This document shows, in pieces, positions 27,357 to 36,617 of a stretch of DNA of 64,000 nt. The notes under the pieces were generated by a model. That model was not told where the DNA came from and ran no database searches. It saw only the letters and a program-made list of their open reading frames with translations. Position numbers and translations under genes: made by a program. The DNA is from an uncultured Spirochaetaceae bacterium (GTDB lineage: Bacteria; Spirochaetota; Spirochaetia; Sphaerochaetales; Sphaerochaetaceae). The DNA lies in NCBI GenBank assembly GCA_944388955.1, contig CALXKJ010000009.1, forward strand, positions 26,686 to 90,685. Direction: 5' to 3'. Each line of letters begins with the position of its first letter. The stretch's first letter is position 1.

Positions 27357-28601
27357 ATGGACGCAATCTTAAATGGACTTGTAAGACTCTGGACGTCGAC
27401 AGGAATCTACGGATTCCTGTTCCCAGAGAAACTGCAGGAATCTTGGGGAGCTGGAGCCGCGGAGGCAGGCGCAGTCGGTATCGGCTGTGCGCTCATGATC
27501 CTCGTAGGCTTCCTTCTCCTCTACCTTGCTATAAAGAAGGGATTTGAGCCGCTTCTGCTCATTCCGATTGCCATGGGCTGTATTCTCTCGAATATCCCAT
27601 CAGCATTCATCGCATCTGTTGATCCGACATCAGGCGATGCAGGATTCATCAAGATTCTCTACGATGCGGGTATTGAATCGGGACTCTTCCCTGTTCTTAT
27701 CTTCATGGGTGTTGGAGCTATGACAGACTTTGGACCGCTTATCGCGAATCCGAAGACACTGCTTCTTGGCGCTGCAGCTCAGCTTGGCATCTTCACGGCA
27801 CTTATCGGAGCGCTTCTGCTCTCATTCCTGCCAGGAATCAACTTCGACCTCAATGTTGCCTCTTCAATTGGTATCATCGGAGGTGCTGATGGTCCTACGG
27901 CTATATATGTAACAAGCCGCCTTGCACCGGAATATCTCGGCTCTATCGCAGTCGCCGCATATTCCTACATGGCCCTTGTACCTATCATCCAGCCACCTAT
28001 CATGAGAGCTCTTACAACAAAGAAGGAAAGACTCATCAGAATGCAGCAGCTCAGACCAGTATCAAAAGTAGAGAAGATCATCTTCCCGATCATGGTACTT
28101 ACAGTCTGCGCGATTCTCCTGCCTTCCGCTTGTCCTCTTATCGGAGCACTCATGTTCGGAAACCTCGCTACTGAGTGTGGTGTGATCAAGAGACTTTCAG
28201 ACACAATGCAGAATGCTCTTATGAACACTGTTACTATCTTCCTCGGCCTCTCTGTCGGCTCGAAGATGGCTGCTGACAAGTTCCTCAACCTCGAGACACT
28301 TGGAATCCTCGTTCTCGGCATGGTCGCGTTCGGCGTTGGAACAGCAGGCGGTGTTCTCCTTGCAAAGCTTATGAACAAGCTCGATCCGAAGCATCCTGTC
28401 AATCCGCTTATCGGATCTGCAGGTGTATCGGCAGTTCCTATGGCCGCTCGTGTATCTTCGAAAGAAGGCCAGAAGGAAGATACGCAGAACTTCCTTCTCA
28501 TGCACGCTATGGGACCGAACGTATCAGGTGTTATCGGCTCAGCAGTTGCAGCAGGCGTTCTGATTTCTGTTGTACCGATGATGATGGGCGTTTTCGCCTG
28601 A
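27357..28601 (+). CDS. oadB: Oxaloacetate decarboxylase beta subunit (Na+-translocating)
   Basis: A 414-residue integral membrane protein with about ten hydrophobic segments. Family signatures include [19 protein letters not shown] with the Asp in helix IIIa, the [15 protein letters not shown]a+ site segment and [17 protein letters not shown]. It decarboxylates carboxybiotin and exports Na+. Starts 13 bases after oadA and is followed by a terminator with a UUCG loop. Confidence 0.96.
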   Translation: MDAILNGLVRLWTSTGIYGFLFPEKLQESWGAGAAEAGAVGIGCALMILVGFLLLYLAIKKGFEPLLLIPIAMGCILSNIPSAFIASVDPTSGDAGFIKILYDAGIESGLFPVLIFMGVGAMTDFGPLIANPKTLLLGAAAQLGIFTALIGALLLSFLPGINFDLNVASSIGIIGGADGPTAIYVTSRLAPEYLGSIAVAAYSYMALVPIIQPPIMRALTTKKERLIRMQQLRPVSKVEKIIFPIMVLTVCAILLPSACPLIGALMFGNLATECGVIKRLSDTMQNALMNTVTIFLGLSVGSKMAADKFLNLETLGILVLGMVAFGVGTAGGVLLAKLMNKLDPKHPVNPLIGSAGVSAVPMAARVSSKEGQKEDTQNFLLMHAMGPNVSGVIGSAVAAGVLISVVPMMMGVFA

Positions 28602-28624
28602 TTGGCTATAAACCTGCATTATTG

Positions 28625-28650
28625 AACGGGCCCTTCGGGGTCCGTTTTCC
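28625..28650 (+). terminator. Terminator of oadGAB
   Basis: A 9-bp stem (28625-28633 with 28638-28646, one G-U pair) closes on a TTCG tetraloop and is followed by TTTTCC. Confidence 0.92.
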
Positions 28651-28679
28651 ATTTCACTGTATTGGGCTATCATTCTTCT

Positions 28680-29585
28680 ATGTCAGCTGTAATCATCACA
28701 CTAGCCATAATCGCCATTATCTATATCTGGTCATCGTGCCTTTTGTTCTACAGGGAGAAACCGAAGAAGCTTGTCGCAGATGAGTCAAAGTGCTTTGACC
28801 CCGGATGCAAGTCAATCATAGTCAAGCAGGACTCAGACAAGGCAGTACTGATGATCCATGGCTTTCCAACAGCACCCAATATGTATAATTACGCGGCAGA
28901 ACGGATGAAAGCGGAAGACTATGATGTTTACGCTCCTCTCATCCCCTCTTTCGGTACAGACTGGCACGATTTCATCAAGACAGATTTCTCGTCATGGTAT
29001 CAATGGATAGAAGACTATTACAGACAGCTTGAGAAGGAATACAGAGAAGTCTTTGTCATTGGCATATCAATGGGAGGCGCGATGACGCTGAAGATAGCTG
29101 AAAACCATAAGCCGCAAGCGATTGCAGTCATCGCGGCACCTGTAGTCTATAACTCGTTCTTCCGCGACAGGATTGTCACATCATGGTCTGGTTATCTAGG
29201 GCGGATAATCGGCCTGATATGTCCTGCTATAAAGCCCGGTATCGTGACTTCACGCCCTGAAAGCAACGACGGCAATGAAGACTGGAAAGGCTATGCGGGA
29301 ACATATCCAAGACAAGGCGTGTCCCTTATGCATGGCCTTAAAGCCATACGAAGAGATCTTGGCAAGATAACCTCTCCCATGATTTCCATCCACGACAAAG
29401 GTGACAAGACAGTACCATTTGCAAATCAGGGGATAATCAGAAGAGAAGCAAAAACTAAAAGCGAATTCATTGTCATAGAAATGGGAAACGAGTGCCATCA
29501 CACACATCACACCCTTCTGCAATACCACTCAGTTCAGGAAGAGCTTATGGATAAAATCATCAGTTTCTTTGCTGTAAATTCATGA
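28680..29585 (+). CDS. Alpha/beta hydrolase (esterase/lipase), membrane-anchored
   Basis: About 301 residues if the ATG at 28680 is used; a TTG at 28662 is in frame and neither has a clear ribosome site. An N-terminal hydrophobic helix (SAVIITLAIIAIIYIWSSCL) probably anchors it in the membrane. Then comes HGFPTAPNMYN, the oxyanion region, the nucleophile elbow GISMGG, an Asp in HDKGDKTVPF, and a His-rich end (ECHHTHH), giving a plausible Ser-Asp-His triad like carboxylesterase Est30. Substrate unknown. Confidence 0.8.
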   Translation: MSAVIITLAIIAIIYIWSSCLLFYREKPKKLVADESKCFDPGCKSIIVKQDSDKAVLMIHGFPTAPNMYNYAAERMKAEDYDVYAPLIPSFGTDWHDFIKTDFSSWYQWIEDYYRQLEKEYREVFVIGISMGGAMTLKIAENHKPQAIAVIAAPVVYNSFFRDRIVTSWSGYLGRIIGLICPAIKPGIVTSRPESNDGNEDWKGYAGTYPRQGVSLMHGLKAIRRDLGKITSPMISIHDKGDKTVPFANQGIIRREAKTKSEFIVIEMGNECHHTHHTLLQYHSVQEELMDKIISFFAVNS

Positions 29586-29654
29586 AAATGAAATCATATT
29601 GCCTGAAGACAGCTTATCACGCTGTATTTTTGTACACTATTCACGAGAATCAGA

Positions 29655-29660
29655 TATAAT
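29655..29660 (+). promoter_or_regulatory. Consensus -10 of the dCMP deaminase gene
   Basis: A perfect TATAAT hexamer lies 23 bases ahead of the ATG. The best -35 candidate is TTGTAC at 29630-29635, with a long 19-base spacer, so the -35 call is weak. Confidence 0.45.
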
Positions 29661-29682
29661 AAACAGAAGCGAAGGAGGGCTT

Positions 29683-30174
29683 ATGCCTGGAAAAAGAGAA
29701 GATCATATCTCATGGGATGAGTACTTCATGGGAATTGCGGTACTTTCCTCCATGAGATCAAAAGACCCCAATACACAGGTAGGAGCCTGTATCGTCTCAC
29801 CAGAGAAGAAAATCGTCGGAGTCGGTTACAACGGATTTCCCATAGGATGCTCTGACGATGAACTGCCCTGGGACAGAGAAGGTGACTGGATAAACACAAA
29901 ATATCCATATGTATGCCATGCGGAGCTTAATGCAATACTGAATTCAACGATTGCCAATCTAAAGGGAGCTACCCTTTATGTGGCGCTTTTCCCATGCAAT
30001 GAATGCGCGAAAGCTATCATTCAGGCAGGGATAAAGAAAATCGTCTATCTTTCTGACAAGTACGAGCATACCGATTCGACTAAGGCAAGCAAGAAGATGC
30101 TTCAGGAAGCGGGAGTCAGCTTCGAGCAGCTTGCCACAAAGCGCAAGGAGCTCGTAATAAAACTTGAGGCATAG
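29683..30174 (+). CDS. Deoxycytidylate (dCMP) deaminase
   Basis: A 163-residue zinc-dependent deaminase. The ATG at 29683 has GAAGGAGGG six bases ahead; the frame open to 29599 lacks such a site. Zinc ligands are in CHAELNAI (His, with catalytic Glu) and PCNECAK (two Cys). QVGACIVSPEKKIVGVGYNGFP is characteristic of dCMP deaminases, which make dUMP for dTMP synthesis. The last codons overlap the next frame. Confidence 0.92.
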   Translation: MPGKREDHISWDEYFMGIAVLSSMRSKDPNTQVGACIVSPEKKIVGVGYNGFPIGCSDDELPWDREGDWINTKYPYVCHAELNAILNSTIANLKGATLYVALFPCNECAKAIIQAGIKKIVYLSDKYEHTDSTKASKKMLQEAGVSFEQLATKRKELVIKLEA

Positions 30175-30616
30175 AGCACTATATGGTTATAACACACCAT
30201 TTCTGAAGCCAATGGCGGAAGCGGTTAAGAATGGTGGACGGGAAAAGACAAGGCGCTGGATACTGAAGGTTATAGAGAGTCCTATAAGGAACATAAGGAG
30301 ACGGTATCCGGAGTATTCGCTTCCTCGCGACTGCAAGAGACTCGGGGAGCTCTATCTGGAGAAGAGAGTCCCCTACTCTCAGGTAGAGGAAGCGATAGAG
30401 GATCTTTCAGATGATGCAAGAGACATCTGGGGAGACGATGCGGTAGTAAAATCTCTTGCATATGCCATTGCAGAAGGCATATCGGCATTGCGGATCAAAT
30501 CACACGCGATGGGATTCGTTTTCTGCTATCTTACTGCCATGAAGAAGAATGGAGACAGTGAGAAGAAGATAGAGAGAAAGGCAGAGGAACTCCTTCTCTC
30601 CTATCTTGAGACATGA
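30164..30616 (+). CDS. Conserved-looking protein of unknown function
   Basis: A reading frame of 150 residues overlapping the dCMP deaminase stop; the first possible start is TTG at 30164 and the first ATG is at 30212, neither with a good ribosome site. The product is charged and mostly helical, with no membrane segment or signal peptide (RNIRRRYPEYSLPRDCKRL, AIAEGISALRIKSHAMGF). I do not recognise the family. Its codon use looks like that of its neighbours and it is tightly packed against the deaminase gene, which supports a real gene. Confidence 0.55.
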   Translation: MRHRALYGYNTPFLKPMAEAVKNGGREKTRRWILKVIESPIRNIRRRYPEYSLPRDCKRLGELYLEKRVPYSQVEEAIEDLSDDARDIWGDDAVVKSLAYAIAEGISALRIKSHAMGFVFCYLTAMKKNGDSEKKIERKAEELLLSYLET

Positions 30617-30665
30617 TTAATGGTATCACGGCATCCTCGCTTAGCGGCCATTAGGGAGATTATCT

Positions 30666-33224
30666 ATGATTATCATCAATGGCGTGGGATACAATCCGGA
30701 AGCAGATACTACGCTGCTCGACTATCTTAGAAACACACTGCATCTTACCGGAGCAAAAGACGGATGCTCGGAAGGAGCATGCGGGGCATGCTCAGTAATC
30801 ATCAACGGAAAGCTCAGACGCGCGTGCCGTGAAAAGCTCTCCAAGCTCGATAATGCCGAAATAATAACAATCGAAGGACTCTCGGAGAGGGAAAAGAAAG
30901 TATATTCTTATGCATTCGCTAAAGCTGGCGCTGTACAGTGCGGTTTCTGCACTCCAGGCATGGTCATGGCGGCAAAAGCTCTGATAGACACGAATCCAGA
31001 GCCTTCTCAGGAAGATATCAGGAAGGCAATCAGGGGCAATATATGCCGCTGTACAGGTTATAAGAAAATCGAGGAGGCGATACTCCTCGCGGCCAAGATC
31101 TTCAAAAGCGGTGCTGAAACTCCTGAAGATGATAGAGATCCAAGGCTTTCCGGCGACATGAAGCGTATCGATGCGGATGCGAAGACTCTCGGCTCAGGTA
31201 TTTACACAGATGACATCCACATCGAAGGAATGCTCTATGCATCCGCGCTCCGCTCCCCAGAGCCACGTATCCGGCTCCTTGGTATCAACACGGAGGAAGC
31301 TGAGAAGGATCCAGATTTCATAAAGGTAATAAAAGCCGAGGATGTGCCTGTGAACATACACGGACATATCACTGCGGACTGGCCTGTACTGATAGAGAAT
31401 GGAAAGACTTCAGCTTATATCGGCGATGCGCTGTGCATTGTAGTTGCATCTACTGAGGAAGCACTGAAACGTATAAAAGACAAGATTGAAATCAGATATG
31501 AGAAGCTTGAAGGCGTGTTCAGCCCAGAAGATGCCAGAAGTGACACTATAGAAGTCCATGAAGGGCAATCAAATCTGTATGACCATGAACACGTTTCCAG
31601 AGGCAATGCAGAGAAAGCCCTCTCTGAAAGTGATTACATCGTTGACGAGGTTTATACGACACCATTCACGGAGCATGCCTTCATGGAGCCTGAATGCGCT
31701 GTGGCCATGCCATACAAGGAAGATGGCGTATTCGTCTACGCCAGCGACCAGAGCATATTCGATGACCAGAAAGAGATTGCGAGGATGCTTGGCATCGACA
31801 AGAGCAAAGTCCGCGTCAGGGCGACACTTGTAGGAGGAGGCTTCGGCGGAAAGGAAGATATGTCTGTGCAGCACCACGCCGCGCTTGCTGCATGGCTGCT
31901 GAAGAAGCCTGTGAAAGTAAAGCTTTCGAGGCAGGAAAGCCTTATAGTACATCCAAAGCGGCATCCGATGAGAATGCATATAAGGCTTGGTGCTGACAGA
32001 AACGGTTATATCAAAGGTATGAAGGCTGTAATAACAGCTGATACAGGCGCATATGCCTCCCTTGGCGGTCCTGTATTGCAAAGAGCGTGCACACACGCTT
32101 CAGGTCCCTATGATTTCCAGAACTTTGAAATCGATGGCTATGCGTACTATACAAACAACGTCCCAGCAGGAGCTTTCAGGGGCTTCGGTGTCACGCAGTC
32201 ATGCTTCGCGATTGAATCAGCGCTCGATGAAATGGCGGCTAAAGTCGGTATCGACTCCTTCCAGATAAGGCTTATCAACGCATTAAAGCCTGGCGATGTG
32301 ATGCCAAATGGACAGATAGCCTCCCCCGATACAGGAATCATCCAGTGTCTTGAGGCTGTGAAAGATGCATACTACTCTTCGGATAGAACAGGCATCGCCC
32401 TTGCGATGAAGAACAGCGGTATTGGTGTAGGCTCTGATGACATTGGACGCTGTATCCTCTCTGTCGAGAATGGAAAGATTCATATACGCACATCCGCCGC
32501 ATGCATGGGACAGGGCTTGCAGACTGTCATGCTGCAAATCGCAGCTGAGACGCTCTCTATGCCATCCACAGCTTTCATCGTCGAGCCTCCTGATACGGAG
32601 CGCACCCCAGACAGCGGTACATCAACAGCATCAAGGCAGACAGCTTTCACCGGCGAAGCAGTCAGAAGAAGCGCTATCAAACTGAAAGAGGCGCTCTCTT
32701 CAACTACTCTTGAAGGTCTTGAAGACCAGGAATTCTATGGTGAGTTCCTCTTTAAGACAGATCCAATAACAAGCACTAAAGCGAATCCCGTATCACACCT
32801 CGCTTATTCATATTCCGCTCAGGTTGCTGAACTCGATGAGAACAATAAGGTAAAGAAAATCACAGCCGCATGTGACGCGGGAACCGTAATCAACAGGACA
32901 GCTATCGAAGGCCAGATTGAAGGCGGCGTACTGATGGGCATGGGATATGCCCTGACAGAGGATTTCATCATCAATAACGGTGTGGTGGAATCAAAATACG
33001 CGACGCTTGGACTGCTGAGGGCAACAGACAGGCCAGAGATTGAATCAATTCTCGTGCAGGCGGAAGGAAAACTTGAGACATCCTATGGAGCAAAAGGCAT
33101 TGGTGAGCTATGCACAATACCAACAGCACCGGCAATAGCGAATGCATACAGACGGCTTGATGGCAATCCAAGAAGAAGCCTTCCTCTTGTCGGCACTCCA
33201 TACTCAAGAAAGAAATCGAGATAA
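30666..33224 (+). CDS. Fused [2Fe-2S]/molybdenum hydroxylase (xanthine dehydrogenase-like)
   Basis: An 852-residue protein joining the small Fe-S subunit and the large molybdopterin subunit of the xanthine dehydrogenase family. The plant-type [2Fe-2S] ligands are C34, C39, C42 and C54; the second cluster uses C92, C95, C127 and C129. The Mo-binding part (from about residue 170) contains TLVGGGFGGKED, the AGAFRGFGVTQ loop and the catalytic Glu814 in GAKGIGELC. The fused layout without an FAD subunit matches the 'selenium-dependent' molybdenum hydroxylase group; use of selenium cannot be told from the protein. Likely role is purine or other N-heterocycle hydroxylation. No Mo-cofactor maturation genes lie nearby. 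Confidence 0.9.
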   Translation: MIIINGVGYNPEADTTLLDYLRNTLHLTGAKDGCSEGACGACSVIINGKLRRACREKLSKLDNAEIITIEGLSEREKKVYSYAFAKAGAVQCGFCTPGMVMAAKALIDTNPEPSQEDIRKAIRGNICRCTGYKKIEEAILLAAKIFKSGAETPEDDRDPRLSGDMKRIDADAKTLGSGIYTDDIHIEGMLYASALRSPEPRIRLLGINTEEAEKDPDFIKVIKAEDVPVNIHGHITADWPVLIENGKTSAYIGDALCIVVASTEEALKRIKDKIEIRYEKLEGVFSPEDARSDTIEVHEGQSNLYDHEHVSRGNAEKALSESDYIVDEVYTTPFTEHAFMEPECAVAMPYKEDGVFVYASDQSIFDDQKEIARMLGIDKSKVRVRATLVGGGFGGKEDMSVQHHAALAAWLLKKPVKVKLSRQESLIVHPKRHPMRMHIRLGADRNGYIKGMKAVITADTGAYASLGGPVLQRACTHASGPYDFQNFEIDGYAYYTNNVPAGAFRGFGVTQSCFAIESALDEMAAKVGIDSFQIRLINALKPGDVMPNGQIASPDTGIIQCLEAVKDAYYSSDRTGIALAMKNSGIGVGSDDIGRCILSVENGKIHIRTSAACMGQGLQTVMLQIAAETLSMPSTAFIVEPPDTERTPDSGTSTASRQTAFTGEAVRRSAIKLKEALSSTTLEGLEDQEFYGEFLFKTDPITSTKANPVSHLAYSYSAQVAELDENNKVKKITAACDAGTVINRTAIEGQIEGGVLMGMGYALTEDFIINNGVVESKYATLGLLRATDRPEIESILVQAEGKLETSYGAKGIGELCTIPTAPAIANAYRRLDGNPRRSLPLVGTPYSRKKSR

Positions 33225-33238
33225 GCTTACAAAATCAG

Positions 33239-33266
33239 CCTCCTATTGCGTATAGATAATAGGAGG
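33239..33266 (+). promoter_or_regulatory. Hairpin enclosing the ribosome-binding site (first AAA/PD-(D/E)XK gene)
   Basis: CCTCCTATT (33239-33247) is the exact complement of AATAGGAGG (33258-33266), with a 10-nt loop. The right arm contains the AGGAGG ribosome site of the TTG start at 33275, so the folded RNA would hide it. The same arrangement precedes the paralogue at 36618. Confidence 0.65.
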
Positions 33267-33274
33267 AAAACAAT

Positions 33275-34909
33275 TTGGAAAACATTTATACTGATGGCAT
33301 GAAAGAGCTTCTGATGTCACGTTCCGATCTCGCAGCTTTCAGGGATAAGGACACGCTTTATGTAGACAAGACCAACTATGCTTATTTGCTTGCACAGAGC
33401 AAGAAGGGCTTCTACTTCATCTCGCGCCCACGCAGGTTCGGGAAGTCTCTCTTCTGCTCAACGCTTGCATCGCTGTTTGAAGGACGGAGGGATCTCTTCG
33501 AAGGTCTGTATATCGCAGAGAAGACTGACTATGACTTCAGGAAGTACCCTGTTCTACGCTTCGACTTCAGCGGGATGATGCTCCTGGACACGGAAAGCTT
33601 TCTCAATGGCTTCCGGAAAGATATTGCGCAAGCTGCAATGCCATATGGCATCGATGTGGATATGAATGATGATCCAGCAACAATGCTTAACAATGTCATC
33701 AACAGGCTCTACAGGGAGTATGGCGAATGCGTGATCATCATAGATGAGTATGACAATCCCCTCTCGACAGCCGCAATGAATAAATCCCCGATCGTCAATG
33801 ATATACACAGCATACTCAACTCCTTCTACCAGACAGTGAAGAAGAATTCATCGAGGATAAGATTCCTCTTCATCACAGGATTGGTGAAGCTATCTCATCT
33901 CTCGATATTCTCAGCTATGAACAACCTTGTCGACCTCACGATGGACAAAAGCTTCGCGGGAGCCTTCGGGTATACGGATGATGAGCTCGATGAATACTTC
34001 TCGGAAGGCATCGATGAGTATCTTGAAGCGAATCCGGAGAAGTATGAGTCACGTGCTGAGTTCAGAGAGATGATAAAGGAATGCTATGACGGCTACCGCT
34101 TCTCGCCTGACTCGGAGATGACTGTCTACAATCCTGTGTCAATCGGATTCTTCTTCAGGAACAAATGCGTATTCGACTACTACTGGGAAGAGACAGGGCT
34201 TTCAACGCTTGCTAACACGCTAGCGAGGAATTGCGACCTTTCCGCAATTGCTTATGGGAATATCATAGTCACGAAATCGGCATTCCGCAATTTCGACATC
34301 ATCCAGGCACCTCTGGATGATATGCCAGATGACAGCATCGCCGCGCTTCTCTATTTCTCGGGCTATCTCACAATCCGGGATTATGACTTCCCAGATATCA
34401 CAATGGCATTCCCAAATACTGAAGTCGCCTCAAGCTTCACTGATAATCTCTTGAAGCTCTATGCAAAGAGGAATTCACGCTTTAACAGCTGGGCGAAGAA
34501 GTTCTACAGGGCGTGCGCGTCCGGAGATGATGAGACCGTAAGAGAAAAGCTTACCGAGTACTTCGATGCATTCTCATATGAGCTCATAGGGGATGAGAAG
34601 GAGAAGTTCTTCCACGCCATATTCCATGCTGTCTTCATCCTTGCCGGTGTCTATGCGATAACGGAGGACAGAGGACTCTTGGGAAGGGCTGATGAAGTAA
34701 TCATCGCATCGGACTTTCTGTGGATATTCGAATTGAAGGTAGATGGAAGCGCGGATGATGCTTTGAAGCAGATTGAAGAGAAAGGATATGCGAAGAAGTA
34801 TGCTTCGATGATCAGCCAATACAACCTCAATGTCCGCAAGGTTGGCATAAGCTTCTCATCAGAGACAAAGAGTATCGCTGAGTGGAAATGCATAAATGAT
34901 TCACAATGA
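33275..34909 (+). CDS. AAA-ATPase with C-terminal PD-(D/E)XK nuclease domain (DUF1703)
   Basis: A 544-residue protein starting with TTG, eight bases after AGGAGG. The N-terminal AAA-ATPase-like domain has YVDKTNYAYLL then Walker A RPRRFGKSLF at 51-60 and Walker B VIIIDEYDNPL. The C-terminal DUF1703 domain has ADEVIIASDFLWIFELKV, where ELK at 486-488 is the PD-(D/E)XK core. The family is widely expanded in gut bacteria; its function is not established (nucleic-acid cleavage is inferred from the fold). Long stretches are nearly identical to 36618-38246, separated by blocks that differ. Confidence 0.88.
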   Translation: MENIYTDGMKELLMSRSDLAAFRDKDTLYVDKTNYAYLLAQSKKGFYFISRPRRFGKSLFCSTLASLFEGRRDLFEGLYIAEKTDYDFRKYPVLRFDFSGMMLLDTESFLNGFRKDIAQAAMPYGIDVDMNDDPATMLNNVINRLYREYGECVIIIDEYDNPLSTAAMNKSPIVNDIHSILNSFYQTVKKNSSRIRFLFITGLVKLSHLSIFSAMNNLVDLTMDKSFAGAFGYTDDELDEYFSEGIDEYLEANPEKYESRAEFREMIKECYDGYRFSPDSEMTVYNPVSIGFFFRNKCVFDYYWEETGLSTLANTLARNCDLSAIAYGNIIVTKSAFRNFDIIQAPLDDMPDDSIAALLYFSGYLTIRDYDFPDITMAFPNTEVASSFTDNLLKLYAKRNSRFNSWAKKFYRACASGDDETVREKLTEYFDAFSYELIGDEKEKFFHAIFHAVFILAGVYAITEDRGLLGRADEVIIASDFLWIFELKVDGSADDALKQIEEKGYAKKYASMISQYNLNVRKVGISFSSETKSIAEWKCINDSQ

Positions 34910-34925
34910 CATAGAATCAGTTGTC

Positions 34926-34988
34926 GCCAATTTGACTAATGAAAATTCGCCAATCTGACTAATGAAAAAATGCCAACTTGACTAATGA
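34926..34988 (+). repeat. Three direct repeats at 23-bp steps ahead of the DUF4143 ATPase
   Basis: The 17-base unit GCCAAyyTGACTAATGA occurs at 34926-34942, 34949-34965 and 34972-34988 with exactly 23 bases between starts, 40 bases ahead of the next ATG. The regular step and conservation of all but two positions suggest a protein-binding array or operator. Confidence 0.8.
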
Positions 34989-35027
34989 TAATTTATAATC
35001 CCATAATACGAATGGAGTTATGTAGTT

Positions 35028-36311
35028 ATGTATGGAAATCCAGAATACAGGCCTAGAATCGCTGACAAACTTCTTGCAGAAGAACTGGAAGGAATGGGGG
35101 CTGTTCTGATAAAGGGACCAAAATGGTGCGGGAAGACAACAACTGCAGAACAACAGGCCAGAAGCGTCATCTATATAGATGAACCAGAGAACGCTGACTT
35201 GAATATAAGGCTATCAGAGATAAATCCTTCACAGCTTCTCAAGGGAGATACACCTCGGCTCATAGATGAGTGGCAGATAGCTCCGAAGCTTTGGGATGCA
35301 GTCAGGTTCACTGTGGATCGCAGAAAGCTTGATGGCCAGTTCATATTGACAGGTTCCGCAGTCCCAGCAGACCCGAATGAAGAAAAACATTCAGGGACAG
35401 GTAGGATCGCGCAGATTGCAATGAGACCGATGAGCCTATGGGAATCGGGAGATTCCAATGGCTCCGTCAGTCTTCATGAGCTGTTTGCCGGCAATACTGA
35501 TGTTTCTGGAACGAGCAATCATGATATAAACGATATCTCATATTTCATATGCCGAGGGGGATGGCCTCGTGCTGTCCTTCAGAGCAGTAAAGTGTCACTC
35601 AGAAGGGCATTTGACTATTACGATGCGATTGTCAATGTCGATATTCATCGCGTTGACAATATACAGAGGAGTACCGAAAGAGCAAAACTGCTCATGCGCT
35701 CTTATGCGCGCATGCAGGGAGCACAGGCGCCTTTGACGACGATACGAGATGACATGAAACCCAATGACAGCTCTTCACTCGATGAACGTACCGTGTATTC
35801 ATATATCGAGGCACTGAAGAAGCTTTTCGTTATAGAGGATATGCCTGCATGGAATCCAAATCTGCGTTCAAAGACAGCAATACGCACAAGCGATACAAGG
35901 TATTTTACCGATCCCTCGATTGCAGTTGCTTCGCTCGGTATCGGACCGGAGTCATTGGTAATGGATCTGAATACGATGGGACTTCTGTTTGAAACGATGT
36001 GCATCAGGGATCTTCGCACCTATGCGGATTCGCTGGATGGAGCCGTTTCGCATTATCGTGATAAATCAGGCCTTGAATGCGATGCCGTTGTGCATCTCAG
36101 GAATGGCTCCTATGGTCTTGTAGAAATCAAGCTTGGGGGCGAAAGCCTTATCAGGGAAGGTGTCAGGAGTCTTCAGTCTCTTGCTTCGAAGATTGATACA
36201 GGCAGAATGAAGAAACCTTCTTTTCTTATGGTTCTTACAGGAACCAGCCGTTATGCGATGAGAAGGGAAGATGGGGTGCTTGAAGTTCCTATCTGCTGCC
36301 TTAAGGACTGA
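35028..36311 (+). CDS. DUF4143-type ATPase (AAA_14 family)
   Basis: A 427-residue P-loop ATPase. Walker A is LIKGPKWCGKTTTA near 27-40; Walker B-like LIDEWQIAPKLWDAVRF and LTGSAVPA follow as in AAA_14 proteins. The C-terminal DUF4143 domain contains FETMCIRDLRTYAD and a PD-(D/E)XK-like core (DAVVHLRNGSYGLVEIKLGG with EIK). The family is common in gut bacteria and archaea, often in multiple copies; function unknown. Sits between the two DUF1703 proteins and has its own repeat array upstream. No clear ribosome site ahead of the ATG. Confidence 0.85.
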   Translation: MYGNPEYRPRIADKLLAEELEGMGAVLIKGPKWCGKTTTAEQQARSVIYIDEPENADLNIRLSEINPSQLLKGDTPRLIDEWQIAPKLWDAVRFTVDRRKLDGQFILTGSAVPADPNEEKHSGTGRIAQIAMRPMSLWESGDSNGSVSLHELFAGNTDVSGTSNHDINDISYFICRGGWPRAVLQSSKVSLRRAFDYYDAIVNVDIHRVDNIQRSTERAKLLMRSYARMQGAQAPLTTIRDDMKPNDSSSLDERTVYSYIEALKKLFVIEDMPAWNPNLRSKTAIRTSDTRYFTDPSIAVASLGIGPESLVMDLNTMGLLFETMCIRDLRTYADSLDGAVSHYRDKSGLECDAVVHLRNGSYGLVEIKLGGESLIREGVRSLQSLASKIDTGRMKKPSFLMVLTGTSRYAMRREDGVLEVPICCLKD

Positions 36312-36581
36312 AAGACGACAGGATTATTCTACAGAACATGAGAAAGTCTGGCTTCAATCTGTTTGAATAAGTTCCGCAATCATTCATGCGATAAGGAAAA
36401 AAAACAGCCGAGCTTTACTCTTTCTGCATAGCATCTGAAAATGACCTCTGACGCGTATTCGGAATCAGAAGCGGCACAATCATTTCGCCTCTTTCAATAC
36501 CTTGCCATAATCATTCATCTCAGGAGGAATTCCTTATATGCCTGCGTGAACCATAATAACTGAGAAAACTTACCAAATCCA
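36312..36581. other. Gap without a recognisable gene
   Basis: About 270 bases between the DUF4143 gene and the second AAA/nuclease leader. No frame of useful length and no strong hairpin is visible. An isolated AGGAGG with an ATG eight bases later (36538) opens a three-codon frame only; this may be a relic of a deleted gene start. Confidence 0.4.
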
Positions 36582-36609
36582 CCTCTTATTACGTATATGT
36601 AATAGGAGG
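36582..36609 (+). promoter_or_regulatory. Hairpin enclosing the ribosome-binding site (second AAA/PD-(D/E)XK gene)
   Basis: CCTCTTATTAC (36582-36592) pairs with GTAATAGGAGG (36599-36609) over a 6-nt loop, 11 bp with one G-U pair. The AGGAGG of the TTG start at 36618 lies in the right arm. Compared with 33239-33266 the stem is longer and the loop shorter, yet the pairing is kept. Confidence 0.65.
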
Positions 36610-36617
36610 AAAACAAT

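Noticed and set aside
34926..34988. CRISPR array
   Set aside because: Only three short units, with A-rich 6-base spacers rather than unique spacers of about 30 bases, and no cas genes.
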